A DNA stretch of 64,000 nucleotides from contig JAUHXQ010000001.1 in assembly GCA_030426905.1 (NCBI GenBank), forward strand, positions 124,001 through 188,000, in the 5' to 3' direction. The stretch is from Alphaproteobacteria bacterium. Lineage in GTDB: Bacteria > Pseudomonadota > Alphaproteobacteria > Rickettsiales > JABSSG01. Both the position numbers and the translations under genes were made by a program. The notes beneath the pieces are model-generated. The model made no database searches. It was not told where the DNA came from and saw only the letters and a list, made by a program, of their open reading frames with translations. This document shows positions 27,648 to 37,288 of this stretch, in pieces (the stretch's first letter is position 1; each line of letters begins with the position of its first letter).

Positions 27648-27851
27648 CACAATTGCATTGGTTTAGTTCATTGATAAAGCATAATTTTTAGACAATGCTT
27701 CGCATGGTAAATTTGGAAGAGTGCATCTATATCACAAATGAAACAAATCAGCTCTATAGCAAATAAATTTTTTTATTCTAAATTAAGATAAGCCTATCTT
27801 GAGTAAGTTAATTTCTGTTACAATAAAATATAACAAAAAATAAATTATTTT

Positions 27852-28721
27852 ATGCAAGTTACTTACCGAAGTCTTTTTGAGGGAATAGTAAGGTTTAATA
27901 TAATATTTTTTATAGTAGCTCTATGCATGTTTTATGTAAAAACAATGGATGTAGCAACTTATTATCATTTGTTAAGCACTCAATTTTTAGTAATAATTTT
28001 AACTGTAATGTTCGCAAAATTTTATGATACTTTAAGGAATCATAACAAATTCAAAGAGTCCAAAATTACTAATAAAGCTATTTATATTGGATTTATTGAT
28101 ACTCTAATTGTCATGTACATATGTGGGTTAATCTTTGGATATTTTTCATGGAATATAAAATCTCTACACACTATATTTAATGAACTAATCTTTGGCATTC
28201 TTTTTTGGATGATAATTTTATATTTAGCTAAGTTACAATTATTTGACAGAATAATAAAATTCCTGACCAATGCCTTCACTTATGTTCAAATTTTTTATAT
28301 TTTCGCAATGCTTAATTTAATATTTTTTGCCATCACAATAGTATTTTTTACTATTGCACCTGGATCAGGTAGAAGTTTTTTTGAAACAATATTTATAATA
28401 TTGTATTTTCAAGCAGCTTTCTTTGTATTTCATATAGCAGTTGGAAGAATTATTGATATTTTTTGGTTACCTGATAAAGCTAATTATAATAAAGTTTCAC
28501 TATTAGGAATTTTTTTAGGGGCAATTATATTCGTTACAAAAATTGCTATTATTGATCAAGAAATATTAAATATTGTTTATACTCACGGCATCAAAGCTCC
28601 AATGATTGCAGCACTTTCTATAATGGCTTTTTGGTCATTTTTTTACTTCTTATTCCATATTGAAGTACAGTATCCTCTGAAACACAAGCAAATATTTAGC
28701 AAAAGAAAGAAAAAAAAGTAG
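27852..28721 (+). CDS. Unknown multi-pass membrane protein
   Basis: I do not recognise this 289-residue protein. It has about eight hydrophobic segments: roughly 14-30, 41-56, 73-96, 108-125, 145-170, 176-196, 214-232 and 250-270. There are short charged loops, and the Lys-rich C-terminus SKRKKKK suggests a cytoplasmic end by the positive-inside rule. No substrate-binding motif or soluble domain is visible. It stands alone between brnQ and the peroxiredoxin gene, with gaps of 204 and 115 bp, so context does not help. Confidence 0.75.
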   Translation: MQVTYRSLFEGIVRFNIIFFIVALCMFYVKTMDVATYYHLLSTQFLVIILTVMFAKFYDTLRNHNKFKESKITNKAIYIGFIDTLIVMYICGLIFGYFSWNIKSLHTIFNELIFGILFWMIILYLAKLQLFDRIIKFLTNAFTYVQIFYIFAMLNLIFFAITIVFFTIAPGSGRSFFETIFIILYFQAAFFVFHIAVGRIIDIFWLPDKANYNKVSLLGIFLGAIIFVTKIAIIDQEILNIVYTHGIKAPMIAALSIMAFWSFFYFLFHIEVQYPLKHKQIFSKRKKKK

Positions 28722-28836
28722 TCTAGAGCTAATATTTATCTGTTTATCCCTATATTAAACAAACTGGTAGTTGTATTTTTTTTATTAATAGAGTATTTAT
28801 ATGTCGGTAACATATAAACAAGATAAGGAGCCCAGA

Positions 28837-29436
28837 ATGAATTTAGTCAACAAGCAAGCACCACAATTTATTAAACCTGCTGTAATGCCAGATAATACAA
28901 TAGAAGATAATTTTGATTTTCATAAATATCGTGGATCAGATATGTCAATTTTATTTTTTTATCCTTTAGATTTTACATTTGTTTGCCCTTCAGAAATTAT
29001 TGCATTTAATAACAGGTTGGCAGAATTCACACAAAGAAAGGTAAAATTAATAGGAGTAAGTGTCGATTCTCATTTTACCCATCTTGCTTGGAAAAACACC
29101 CCTATAAATAAAGGAGGCATTGGTAATATTCAATTTCCTTTAATAGCAGACTTAACTAAGTCTATTTCTAGCGAATACGGAGTATTAACAGAAGCAGGAA
29201 TATCTTTACGAGGCACTTTTTTAATCGATAATGATGGAGTAATACGACATCAACTAGTGAATGATTTACCACTAGGTAGAAATGTCGATGAAACACTACG
29301 CCTAGTTGATGCTTTACTTTTTCATAAACAATATGGAGATGTATGTCCTGCTGGATGGCAAAAAGGTCAAACAGGAATGAAAGCAACTTCTGATGGAGTA
29401 GCAAGTTATTTAGCATCATACGCAGATCGATTATAA
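28837..29436 (+). CDS. 2-Cys peroxiredoxin (AhpC/Prx1 type)
   Basis: Thiol peroxidase that removes hydrogen peroxide and organic peroxides. The start at 28837 is chosen because AAGGAG (28825-28830) sits six bases before it; an ATG at 28801 would add twelve residues that do not match the family. The peroxidatic Cys50 lies in PLDFTFVCPSE and the resolving Cys170 in GDVCPAGW. The GGIGNIQFPLIAD stretch and a trailing YLASYADRL tail make it a typical 2-Cys enzyme of 199 residues. It is 6 bp upstream of dprA. Its reductant could be thioredoxin or AhpF, neither seen here. Confidence 0.94.
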   Translation: MNLVNKQAPQFIKPAVMPDNTIEDNFDFHKYRGSDMSILFFYPLDFTFVCPSEIIAFNNRLAEFTQRKVKLIGVSVDSHFTHLAWKNTPINKGGIGNIQFPLIADLTKSISSEYGVLTEAGISLRGTFLIDNDGVIRHQLVNDLPLGRNVDETLRLVDALLFHKQYGDVCPAGWQKGQTGMKATSDGVASYLASYADRL

Positions 29437-29442
29437 ATTTTA

Positions 29443-30594
29443 ATGAGTAATGCTGATATCGACTTAAATGAGGAAAAATTATCGGCTTTAAGGCTAATTA
29501 GATCAGAAAACATAGGTATAAAAACTTTTTTTTCTCTCATTAAGCTTTTTGATTCACCTATAAAAGCAATAAACAAGGTACAAGAATTATCAATAAGAGG
29601 TGGGAAGAAAAAGCCTATTAAGCTGTACTCTAAGGAAAATGTATTTAAAGAAATAGAAAAATCCTATGCTTATGGGGCAAGCATTATATATTATAAGGAT
29701 ATTTCGTACCCAGGACTACTTAAAAATATTGTAGATTTTCCTCCTATAATTACTGTATTAGGAAAAGATCTTGATATCTTAAAAAAAGATAGTATTTCAA
29801 TTGTTGGCTCTAGGAACGCATCTTTGAATGGCACCAGATTTGCATATAAAATTGCGAAAGAACTCTCAGATAGTGGCTATATTATTACTTCTGGCCTTGC
29901 CAAGGGAATAGATACATACGCTCATAAAGGAAGTTTAGATAACGGAACTGTAGCAGTAATTGCAGGTGGTATAGATAATATCTACCCATTTGAAAATTAT
30001 GACTTGTATAAAAATATCTCAAATCAAGGCGTAATAATCTCAGAAAATCCTTTTGGAGCCTTACCCAAAGCACAAAATTTTCCTCAACGCAACAGAATAG
30101 TATCAGGATTATCAAAAGCAACAATAGTGATAGAAGCCAGTATTAAATCTGGATCATTAATCACTGCTAACTTTGCATTAGAACAAAATAGAGAAATATT
30201 TGCCGTACCTGGCTTTCCTTTAGATAGTAGGCACTCCGGAACAAATAAGCTTATCAAGCAAGGGGCATATCTTTTTGAAACAGTAGAAGATTTATTTAAT
30301 ATCATTCACAGTAGTTATAATAATAATAGAATTAATCAAACCTCTATAGATGAGAACCAAAACTCTTTACATGATCAAATAATTGCTATCGATGATAAAA
30401 ATTTAGAAAAAGATCTTGATAAACTTAGAGATTTGATCTTATCTAAGTTAAGTACTACTGCAACTAATATTGATGAATTATACAGAAGCATTAAAGTTCC
30501 GTTTGGTCTTTTGATGTTATCAATATTAGAGCTTGAGCTAGCAGGAAAATTACAAAGAGTAAGAAACAACGAGATTATTTTATTAAAAGAATAA
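29443..30594 (+). CDS. dprA: DNA processing protein DprA (Smf)
   Basis: Binds incoming single-stranded DNA and loads RecA during transformation; it may also serve recombination in non-competent bacteria. The Rossmann core is clear: SIVGSRNASLNGTRFAYKIA, SGLAKGIDTYAHKGSL, VAVIAGGIDNIYPFEN, FPQRNRIVSGLS and VIEASIKSGSLITANFALEQ. The C-terminal ~70 residues form the small winged-helix domain. The 383 residues are a normal size. It lies 6 bp after the peroxiredoxin and 5 bp before topA. The dprA-topA order is conserved in many bacteria. Confidence 0.95.
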   Translation: MSNADIDLNEEKLSALRLIRSENIGIKTFFSLIKLFDSPIKAINKVQELSIRGGKKKPIKLYSKENVFKEIEKSYAYGASIIYYKDISYPGLLKNIVDFPPIITVLGKDLDILKKDSISIVGSRNASLNGTRFAYKIAKELSDSGYIITSGLAKGIDTYAHKGSLDNGTVAVIAGGIDNIYPFENYDLYKNISNQGVIISENPFGALPKAQNFPQRNRIVSGLSKATIVIEASIKSGSLITANFALEQNREIFAVPGFPLDSRHSGTNKLIKQGAYLFETVEDLFNIIHSSYNNNRINQTSIDENQNSLHDQIIAIDDKNLEKDLDKLRDLILSKLSTTATNIDELYRSIKVPFGLLMLSILELELAGKLQRVRNNEIILLKE

Positions 30595-30599
30595 AGAAT

Positions 30600-33077
30600 A
30601 TGAATCTAGTTATAGTAGAATCACCAGCAAAAGCAAAAACAATAAATAAATATCTAGGCAAGAATTATAATGTTATTTCATCGTATGGACATGTTCGAGA
30701 GCTACCCTCTAAACCTGGTTCTGTTGAACCTGAAAAAGAGTTTGCCATGCATTATCAACCTAATAGCAAAGGTTCGAAGCATATAAAACAAATTATTGAT
30801 GCTGCAAAAAAGTCAGACAAGATTTATCTTGCTACAGATCCAGATAGAGAAGGAGAAGCAATTGCATGGCATGTCGTAGAACTAATGAAACAAAAAAAGT
30901 CCTTGAAGAAAGGCACTGAAATAAAACGTATTACTTTTAATCAAATAACTAAAAAATCAGTCAGTGAAGCAATTCAAAATCCAAGAGAAATAAGCATGGA
31001 TTTGGTAAATGCCCAACAAGCAAGATTAGCTCTTGATTACCTGGTAGGATTTAGTATCTCCCCTATATTATGGCGTAAATTGCCAGGAAGTAGATCAGCT
31101 GGTCGAGTACAATCAGTGGCACTTAGATTAATTTGCGAACGTGAAGATGAAATTGATAAATTTGTTAGCCAAGAATATTGGACTATAGATTGCTTGCTAA
31201 ACAAACAAAAAGCACAATTCACTGCTAGATTGTTTGTTCTTGAAGGGAAAAAACTTGAAAAATTTCAGCTATCCGAAGAAAAAATAGTAATACCGATTGT
31301 CAAACGTCTAGATAAGTCACAATATTTTGTTAAATCAGTAGAGAAAAAACAGCAAAATCGTAATCCATATCCGCCATTTATAACTTCAACATTACAGCAA
31401 GAAGCATCAAGAAAACTTCATTTTAATGCAAAAAAAACAATGCAGATTGCTCAAAAATTATATGAGGGAATAAATGTTAATGGAGAAACCATAGGACTAA
31501 TTACTTATATGAGAACCGATGGAGTACAACTATCCACCGACTCTATTCAAGACACCAGAAATTATATTGAAAAGGAATTTGGTAAAGATTACTTACCTGA
31601 TAATGTAAGGCTCTATAAAACTAAGGTCAAGAATGCTCAGGAAGCTCACGAAGCAATCAGGCCTACGCACATTGATTATACTCCAAAATACCTAGCAAAA
31701 TTTTTGGATGACGATCAATTGAAACTATACGAACTCATTTGGAAGCGGATGATAGCTTGTCAGATGAGTAATGCAATTTTAGATCAAACACAAGCTATTA
31801 TCTCGACTACTGATAATTTTGCTCAACTAAAAGCCTTAGGCTCTACCGTAAGATTCGATGGATTCTATAAAGTTTATAAAGAAAGTAAAGATAGCGAAAA
31901 AGATGAAGAAAAAGAAGTTATTTTGCCTAATTTAGGTTCAGAAGATAAATTAGAATTAGTTAAAACAATTCCAGAGCAACACCACACAGAACCATCTCCG
32001 AGGTATACCGAAGCTAGCCTAGTAAAAAAATTAGAAGAACTTGGTATAGGAAGACCTTCTACATACACCTCTATTATCTCAGTTTTACAGGATCGAAACT
32101 ACGTCAAGCTAGATAAAAGAAGATTCATGCCTGAAGATCGAGGAAGATTTGTTACCGCATTTCTAATGAGCTTTTTTAAACAGTATGTAGAATATGATTT
32201 TACTGCTCAGTTAGAATCTAAATTAGACGAAGTATCAGATGGAAATATAAAATGGAAAAATTTGCTCAAAGAATTTTGGGAAGAGTTTGAATACACTATA
32301 AAAGAAGCCCAAAAATATTCCATTGAAGAAGTTATTTCTGCAATGACTCCTTTTATCGAACACTACATTTTTCCAGAAGACTCAGATAATACAAAAAATA
32401 GCCGTAAATGCCCAAAATGTGAGACAGGTAACCTAGAAGTAAAAATTAGTAAATTTGGTCCATTTGTTGGCTGTTCTGATTATCCAAATTGCAAATACAC
32501 TAGAAAGCTGTACATAGACCTTGATCACGACTCTGAAAATAATACTGATATAATAGCCAATGAACAAGAATTAGGGAATGACCCTAAAACTAAGCTAGTA
32601 GTATCCTTGAAAAAAGGACCTTATGGTTTTTATTTACAATTAGGTAGCAACGATTCCGAACAAATGAAAAGAGCAACATTGCCAAAAGCCATAAATCCTG
32701 AAAACGTAAGCTTAGAAACAGCCCTGGATTTATTGTATTTACCACGCATTATAGGCACCCACCCCGAAACTAACAAAGAGATAGTAGCTAATATAGGAAA
32801 ATTTGGTCCATATATTTTGCATAATAACAAATACACATCTCTATCTGATTGGCAGCAGGTTTTTACTGTTACCCTCGATGAAGCTATAGGAATGATAAAG
32901 TCTCTAAATGAATCTAAATCCTTGGGAGTTTATCAAGAGCAAGATATTTCAATACACCGAGGCAAATTTGGTCCGTACATAAAATTTGGTAAGAAAAACA
33001 TTAAAATACCTAAAAATATTGATCCCAACACTATCGATCTAGAACAAGCAAAAAAAATTATTGCTACGCAAAAATAA
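30600..33077 (+). CDS. topA: DNA topoisomerase I
   Basis: Type IA topoisomerase that relaxes negative supercoils. The TOPRIM domain opens with MNLVIVESPAKAKTINKYLG and carries ATDPDREGEAIAWHV. The catalytic tyrosine is in LITYMRTDGV (about residue 302). Later SPRYTEASLVKKLEELGIGRPSTY is in two adjoining motifs. A four-Cys zinc finger (CPKC...CSDYPNC) sits near 605-630. Three C-terminal repeats around KKGPYGFYLQLG, IGKFGPYILHN and RGKFGPYIKFG follow. The 825 residues fit alphaproteobacterial TopA. A weak stem-loop follows the stop codon. Confidence 0.97.
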   Translation: MNLVIVESPAKAKTINKYLGKNYNVISSYGHVRELPSKPGSVEPEKEFAMHYQPNSKGSKHIKQIIDAAKKSDKIYLATDPDREGEAIAWHVVELMKQKKSLKKGTEIKRITFNQITKKSVSEAIQNPREISMDLVNAQQARLALDYLVGFSISPILWRKLPGSRSAGRVQSVALRLICEREDEIDKFVSQEYWTIDCLLNKQKAQFTARLFVLEGKKLEKFQLSEEKIVIPIVKRLDKSQYFVKSVEKKQQNRNPYPPFITSTLQQEASRKLHFNAKKTMQIAQKLYEGINVNGETIGLITYMRTDGVQLSTDSIQDTRNYIEKEFGKDYLPDNVRLYKTKVKNAQEAHEAIRPTHIDYTPKYLAKFLDDDQLKLYELIWKRMIACQMSNAILDQTQAIISTTDNFAQLKALGSTVRFDGFYKVYKESKDSEKDEEKEVILPNLGSEDKLELVKTIPEQHHTEPSPRYTEASLVKKLEELGIGRPSTYTSIISVLQDRNYVKLDKRRFMPEDRGRFVTAFLMSFFKQYVEYDFTAQLESKLDEVSDGNIKWKNLLKEFWEEFEYTIKEAQKYSIEEVISAMTPFIEHYIFPEDSDNTKNSRKCPKCETGNLEVKISKFGPFVGCSDYPNCKYTRKLYIDLDHDSENNTDIIANEQELGNDPKTKLVVSLKKGPYGFYLQLGSNDSEQMKRATLPKAINPENVSLETALDLLYLPRIIGTHPETNKEIVANIGKFGPYILHNNKYTSLSDWQQVFTVTLDEAIGMIKSLNESKSLGVYQEQDISIHRGKFGPYIKFGKKNIKIPKNIDPNTIDLEQAKKIIATQK

Positions 33078-33084
33078 ATACTTT

Positions 33085-33107
33085 TTCTTGAATAATCAAG
33101 AATTTTC
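33085..33107 (+). terminator. Possible weak terminator after topA
   Basis: TTCTTGA (33085-33091) pairs with TCAAGAA (33096-33102) around a four-base loop and is followed by TTTTC. The stem is only seven AT-rich pairs, so termination may be partial. It lies just after the topA stop, which makes the position sensible. Confidence 0.4.
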
Positions 33108-33216
33108 TAGTTGCAAAAATACAACGATACAGACAATTATTATAATTAATGGGTGCTTTTGTCTATATGATTTTCTACTAAATTTTGTAAAAACCTCAAT
33201 TTTTATTTCCTAAAGC

Positions 33217-33242
33217 TTGACTGTATTTAATGCTTCTATAAT
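33217..33242 (+). promoter_or_regulatory. Candidate promoter for the beta-barrel gene at 33292
   Basis: TTGACT (33217-33222) and a perfect TATAAT (33237-33242) precede the gene, but the spacer is only 14 bases, shorter than the usual 16-18. Either the -35 box is different or the promoter is activator-dependent. The start codon would be about 42 bases from the transcription start. Confidence 0.4.
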
Positions 33243-33291
33243 GTATGGTGCATATTAAATAATGTTATTAATTTAAATTAAGAGTTAAAAT

Positions 33292-33975
33292 ATGAAAAAG
33301 TTATTGGGAATTTCTGCTCTTGCACTTACAGTCGCATTATCCAGCGTAGCAGATGCAAAAAAAACAAACTACTATGTACGTGGAGATATAGGTGCAGCCT
33401 TCTCCGGAAAATTAGCTGATAGTAATGATAAATCCTCCAAAAGCTCAAAAAAAGATAGATTAGATAAGCTTAATACTGCTCCGGTATTTGGACTTGGTGT
33501 AGGATATAGATTTAATGAAATGTTTCGTGCAGATTTAAACGGTCAATTTAGAAGTGCTAAGCTTAACCTTTCTAAAAATGAAGAAAATTATAACCTTAAA
33601 ATAAAAAGTCTTGCAGTATTTGCTAACGGGTATGTAGATATCCCTAACAGCACTATACTTACTCCATATTTAACTGCCGGTGTTGGGCTAGCGCAAAATA
33701 GTGGAGATTTTAAGCATACTGACAGCAATAACCCAAATAATAATATTACATTTCAAGCTAAGAAAAAGTTTAATTTTGCATGGAATGCAGGACTAGGCGC
33801 AAGAGCAAAATTAAATGAAAATGTTGATCTAGACTTTGGCTATAAGTATGTCAATTATGGAAAAATGAAATTCAATCCTTCTAAAACCCAAGGTGGGAAA
33901 AGTCACCCAGGAGCAGTTATAAAAAACTCTATAGGAAGCCATCAATTCTTATTGGGTGTAGCTTATAATTTCTAA
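33292..33975 (+). CDS. Outer membrane beta-barrel protein (paralogue of the gene at 10100)
   Basis: A 227-residue exported protein. Its signal peptide MKKLLGISALALTVALSSVADA is probably cut after ADA at residue 22. Amphipathic strands follow: NYYVRGDIGAAF, FGLGVGYRFNEMFRADLNGQ and LTPYLTAGVGLAQNSG. The chain ends LLGVAYNF with the terminal aromatic residue used for outer membrane insertion. It shares RADLN, FANGYxDxPNxT and TPYxTxGVG with the minus-strand barrel at 10100, so the two are paralogues. It has its own promoter-like sequence and a strong terminator, so it appears to be a single-gene transcript. Confidence 0.9.
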   Translation: MKKLLGISALALTVALSSVADAKKTNYYVRGDIGAAFSGKLADSNDKSSKSSKKDRLDKLNTAPVFGLGVGYRFNEMFRADLNGQFRSAKLNLSKNEENYNLKIKSLAVFANGYVDIPNSTILTPYLTAGVGLAQNSGDFKHTDSNNPNNNITFQAKKKFNFAWNAGLGARAKLNENVDLDFGYKYVNYGKMKFNPSKTQGGKSHPGAVIKNSIGSHQFLLGVAYNF

Positions 33976-33994
33976 ATAGAACTTTTATTCTACC

Positions 33995-34043
33995 AAAAAA
34001 AGCCGCAGCTGTCTTTAAAGACAACTTCGGCTTTTTATTTTTT
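33995..34043 (+). terminator. Rho-independent terminator after the 33292 barrel gene
   Basis: AAAAAAGCCG (33995-34004) pairs with CGGCTTTTT (34028-34036), and an inner TGTCTT/AAGACA pair extends the stem. It is followed by ATTTTTTT. It sits 20 bases after the stop codon. It could also serve the convergent pcm gene because its A-rich arm becomes a U-run on the minus strand. Confidence 0.85.
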
Positions 34044-34059
34044 TATAGTAGTTTTATTA

Positions 34060-34734
34060 TTATTTAATAACTTGCTGATTATCTTCACTATCTTTATTAC
34101 TATTTTTTGTAACCATTGGTACAAAGCTGACATCAAAAAACTTCTCTTCGATTATTCCAGTTTTTGTTTTAATAATTCTAAGAAGATGCTGAGCAGGATA
34201 TTCTCCTACGGGGATAATTAATCTTCCATCTATTTTTAATTGCTTAATTAATATTTCTGGAACTTCTGGTGGAGCAGCAGTCACTAATATCGCATCAAAT
34301 TTTTTCCTTGATTTATGAGCTTTATATCCATCATCTATGTCAACTATCACATTATTACATCCCATTTCTTGCAATCTGACGGATGCTTGATATGCTAATG
34401 ACTTTAAAATTTCAACCGTGTATACAGTTTTACAAAGCTTAGCAAGAACTGCCGCCTGATAACCTGATCCTGTCCCTATTTCAAGCACTGTATCATTTGG
34501 TGATATATCTGCTGCTTCGATCATAAATGCTACCACATATGGCTGCGATATCGTTTGCTCATAACCTATTGGTAATGGCGTATTTTCGTACGCAAGGGAT
34601 TGCAATCCTTCTGGAACAAATTTATGCCGAGGTATTTCAGACATAACCTTAAGAAGGCTTGCATTTCTAATACCAAGGTTTTTTAATCCTTCCACAAGCC
34701 TTGCTTGTAACTCAGTAAAATGTTGTTCTACCAT
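34060..34734 (-). CDS. pcm: Protein-L-isoaspartate O-methyltransferase
   Basis: Repairs isoaspartyl damage in proteins by SAM-dependent methylation. The 224 residues include IPRHKFVPEGLQSLAYENTPLPIG and QTISQPYVVAFMIEA, the Pcm signature region. The SAM-binding loop is VLEIGTGSGYQAAVLAKL, followed by VYTVEI and a late LIIPVG. A short Ser/Asn/Gln-rich tail ends the chain. It converges with the barrel gene at 33292 and diverges from tolB, with 98 bp between start codons. pcm next to tol genes is not a general rule, so no functional link is implied. Confidence 0.93.
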   Translation of the reverse strand: MVEQHFTELQARLVEGLKNLGIRNASLLKVMSEIPRHKFVPEGLQSLAYENTPLPIGYEQTISQPYVVAFMIEAADISPNDTVLEIGTGSGYQAAVLAKLCKTVYTVEILKSLAYQASVRLQEMGCNNVIVDIDDGYKAHKSRKKFDAILVTAAPPEVPEILIKQLKIDGRLIIPVGEYPAQHLLRIIKTKTGIIEEKFFDVSFVPMVTKNSNKDSEDNQQVIK

Positions 34735-34832
34735 TATCTAATTATACCTTCAAATCTTATAAAAAAGCAATTCACAAATCGCAACAATTTGTATAAATTA
34801 GATGGTAATATTGTAGAATTTAAAGTAAAAAA

Positions 34833-36146
34833 GTGAAGTATTTGCGTTTCCTATTTTTTATCACCATATTATTTATTGCCTATAGAAGTTCTTTTTGCGT
34901 AACTCACATCGATATAACTCGTAGCAATATATCTCCCGTGCCAATTGCCCTGCATATTTACAGCAAAAACCAAGAATACAAAGAGATTACACGTAAAATA
35001 GAATCAGTAATTGCAAAAGATCTGATTAGTTCAGGACTATTTAGACTTATTGAAAAAGATGCTTACATAGAAAATATTGATGACATTAACTACACACCTA
35101 ACTTCCCATCTTGGAGACAAATTAATACTACAGCTTTAATAGCAGGTGAAGTAAGTAAGACACAAAATAATAAAATTAAGATGCATTTTAAAATGTGGGA
35201 TGTGTTTTCTCAAAAGCAAATCAATAATAAATCTTTATCTAGTAATCTTAGTATTTGGCGCCGTATATCTCATAAAACTGCAGATATTATATATAAAAAA
35301 TTAACTGGAGAAGAAGGATATTTTGATTCAAAAATTGCATATGTCTCCATTGATGATCACAAGTATGGTGAAAAAGTAAGAAAGCTTGCAATAGTTGACC
35401 AAGATGGTGAAAATCTTCGTTATTTGACAAAAGGAGATAACATGGTTTTAACCCCTAGATTTTCACCAGACGCTAAGTACTTACTATATCTCGAATATAG
35501 CAAAAAATCTAAACCAAAAGTACGTTTAATGGACATAGAACGCAATACTAGTAAAGTTATAGGTTCTTTTGCTGGAATGTCTTATGCTCCCAGATATACT
35601 AACAGTGGAAAAAGCGCTTTGATGTCTGTAGAAAAAGGAGGGATTAGCAATATACATTATATAGATTTGACTTCTATGAAAAGCCATCAATTAACTTTTT
35701 GTAGCTCTGTTTGCGTTTCTCCGTCATCATCGCCCAACCAAAAGAAGATAGTCTTCAATTCAGATATGGGTGGTAACAAACAACTTTACACCATGAATTT
35801 TGATGGTAGTAACATAAAACGCATTACTTTTGGTGACGGCAGCTATAGTACTCCAGTATGGTCTCCACGGGGAGATTTAATTGCTTTTACTAAAATGGTG
35901 CCAGGAGAAGGGTTTTATATTGGAGTGATTAAACCTGATGGTTCTAACGAAAGAATAATAGCCAGCGGCTGGCTAGTTGAAGGTCCCGCTTGGTCTCCTA
36001 ATGGTAGGGTAATAATGTTCGAAAAAGAAATGCGCCCTGGCTTTGGTTCAAAAATTTATACCATTGATATAACTGGCCATAACGAGCAAATGTTAGAAAC
36101 ACGTCACAATGCTAGCGACGCTTCTTGGTCAAATTTGTTAGATTAA
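34833..36146 (+). CDS. tolB: Tol-Pal system beta-propeller protein TolB
   Basis: Periplasmic part of the Tol-Pal complex, which keeps the outer membrane attached during division. The start codon is GTG at 34833. The signal peptide MKYLRFLFFITILFIAYRSS precedes a TolB N-terminal domain (about 25-160, IDITRSNISPVPIALHI). Six propeller blades follow, each with a PRFSPD-, PxxSPN- or PVWSPRG-type repeat (TPRFSPDAKYLLYLEY, STPVWSPRGDLIAFTK, EGPAWSPNGRVIMFEK). The length of 437 is normal. tolQ, tolR, tolA and pal are not in the window. ychF follows 18 bp later. Confidence 0.96.
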   Translation: MKYLRFLFFITILFIAYRSSFCVTHIDITRSNISPVPIALHIYSKNQEYKEITRKIESVIAKDLISSGLFRLIEKDAYIENIDDINYTPNFPSWRQINTTALIAGEVSKTQNNKIKMHFKMWDVFSQKQINNKSLSSNLSIWRRISHKTADIIYKKLTGEEGYFDSKIAYVSIDDHKYGEKVRKLAIVDQDGENLRYLTKGDNMVLTPRFSPDAKYLLYLEYSKKSKPKVRLMDIERNTSKVIGSFAGMSYAPRYTNSGKSALMSVEKGGISNIHYIDLTSMKSHQLTFCSSVCVSPSSSPNQKKIVFNSDMGGNKQLYTMNFDGSNIKRITFGDGSYSTPVWSPRGDLIAFTKMVPGEGFYIGVIKPDGSNERIIASGWLVEGPAWSPNGRVIMFEKEMRPGFGSKIYTIDITGHNEQMLETRHNASDASWSNLLD

Positions 36147-36164
36147 TAAAAAATTAGAGAAAAT

Positions 36165-37268
36165 ATGGGATTTAAATGCGGTATTATTGGACTCCCTAAT
36201 GTTGGTAAGTCTACTTTATTTAATGCATTAACAGAAACGATAGCTGCAGAATCAGCAAACTATCCTTTTTGTACCATAGACCCTAACGTTGGTAGAATAG
36301 CAGTCCCTGATTCAAGATTAGATCAATTAGCAAAAATAGCTGGATCGGCTCAAAAAATACCTAATTTTATAGAAATTGTTGACATTGCAGGCCTCGTAAA
36401 AGGAGCAAATAAAGGCGAAGGCTTAGGCAACAAATTCTTAGCTAATATCAGAGAAGTTGATTCTATAATTCACGTGGTCAGGTGTTTTGCAGATTCAAAT
36501 ATTACTCATGTTGAAGATACAATTGACCCACTAAGAGATATTGAATTGATAGAAACAGAATTAATATTAGCTGATTACACTGTACTGGAAAATCAACTAA
36601 ACAAATACCAAAGTAAAAACAAATATAATAAGGATAAGTCTGTAATTGCAGAGATAAAGCTTATGGAAGACTGTCTTGCACTGCTAAATGCTGGGAAACC
36701 AGCTAGAGAGCTACTTAACCAAGGTTACGACGAAGCAAATATAAAAAATCTTCAGCTTATCACATGTAAGCCTTTCCTTTATGTATGTAATGTTGAAGAG
36801 CAGTCTGTAAAGCAAGGCAATAATTATTCAAAATTAGTAGAGGATTTTGCCGCAAAAAAAAATATTGAGACACTAATAATATCAGCTAAAATTGAAGCAG
36901 AGATAGCTCACTTCGAGCAAGAAGATGAAAAGCAATTTTTCTTACAAGAATTAGGGTTAAAGGAATCAGGGTTAGCAAAATTAATTAGGCACGGATACAA
37001 AATTTTAGGTTTAATAACTTTTTTTACTATTGGACCTAAAGAAGCTCGTTCTTGGACGTTAAAAAAAGGATCTTTAGCACCAAAAGCTGCTGGAATAATC
37101 CACACTGACTTTGAAACTGGATTTATTAAAGCAGAAGTAATAAAATACAATGACTATATTAAATATAACGGAGAACAAGGCGCTAAAGAAGCAGGAAAGT
37201 TACAGCTGCAAGGAAAAGATTACGAAGTTACTGATGGTGACATAGTACATTTTCGCTTTAATGTCTGA
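36165..37268 (+). CDS. ychF: Ribosome-binding ATPase YchF
   Basis: Obg-related P-loop NTPase that prefers ATP and binds ribosomes; linked to oxidative stress responses. The P-loop GLPNVGKSTLFNAL is at residues 8-21. VDIAGLVKGANKGEGLGNKFL is split across the switch regions, with IIHVVRCF after them. The nucleotide specificity region reads YVCNVEE in place of NKxD. The C-terminal TGS domain contains FFTIGPKEARSWTLKKGS and AAGIIHTDFETGFIKAEV. The 367 residues are typical. It follows tolB by 18 bp and may be co-transcribed. Confidence 0.97.
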   Translation: MGFKCGIIGLPNVGKSTLFNALTETIAAESANYPFCTIDPNVGRIAVPDSRLDQLAKIAGSAQKIPNFIEIVDIAGLVKGANKGEGLGNKFLANIREVDSIIHVVRCFADSNITHVEDTIDPLRDIELIETELILADYTVLENQLNKYQSKNKYNKDKSVIAEIKLMEDCLALLNAGKPARELLNQGYDEANIKNLQLITCKPFLYVCNVEEQSVKQGNNYSKLVEDFAAKKNIETLIISAKIEAEIAHFEQEDEKQFFLQELGLKESGLAKLIRHGYKILGLITFFTIGPKEARSWTLKKGSLAPKAAGIIHTDFETGFIKAEVIKYNDYIKYNGEQGAKEAGKLQLQGKDYEVTDGDIVHFRFNV

Positions 37269-37288
37269 CAATTTATATGTTCTAACTA

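Noticed and set aside
27720-27851. Short palindrome AAGATA/TATCTT upstream of the 289-residue membrane protein as an operator
   Set aside because: Only six base pairs per arm in AT-rich DNA; expected by chance.
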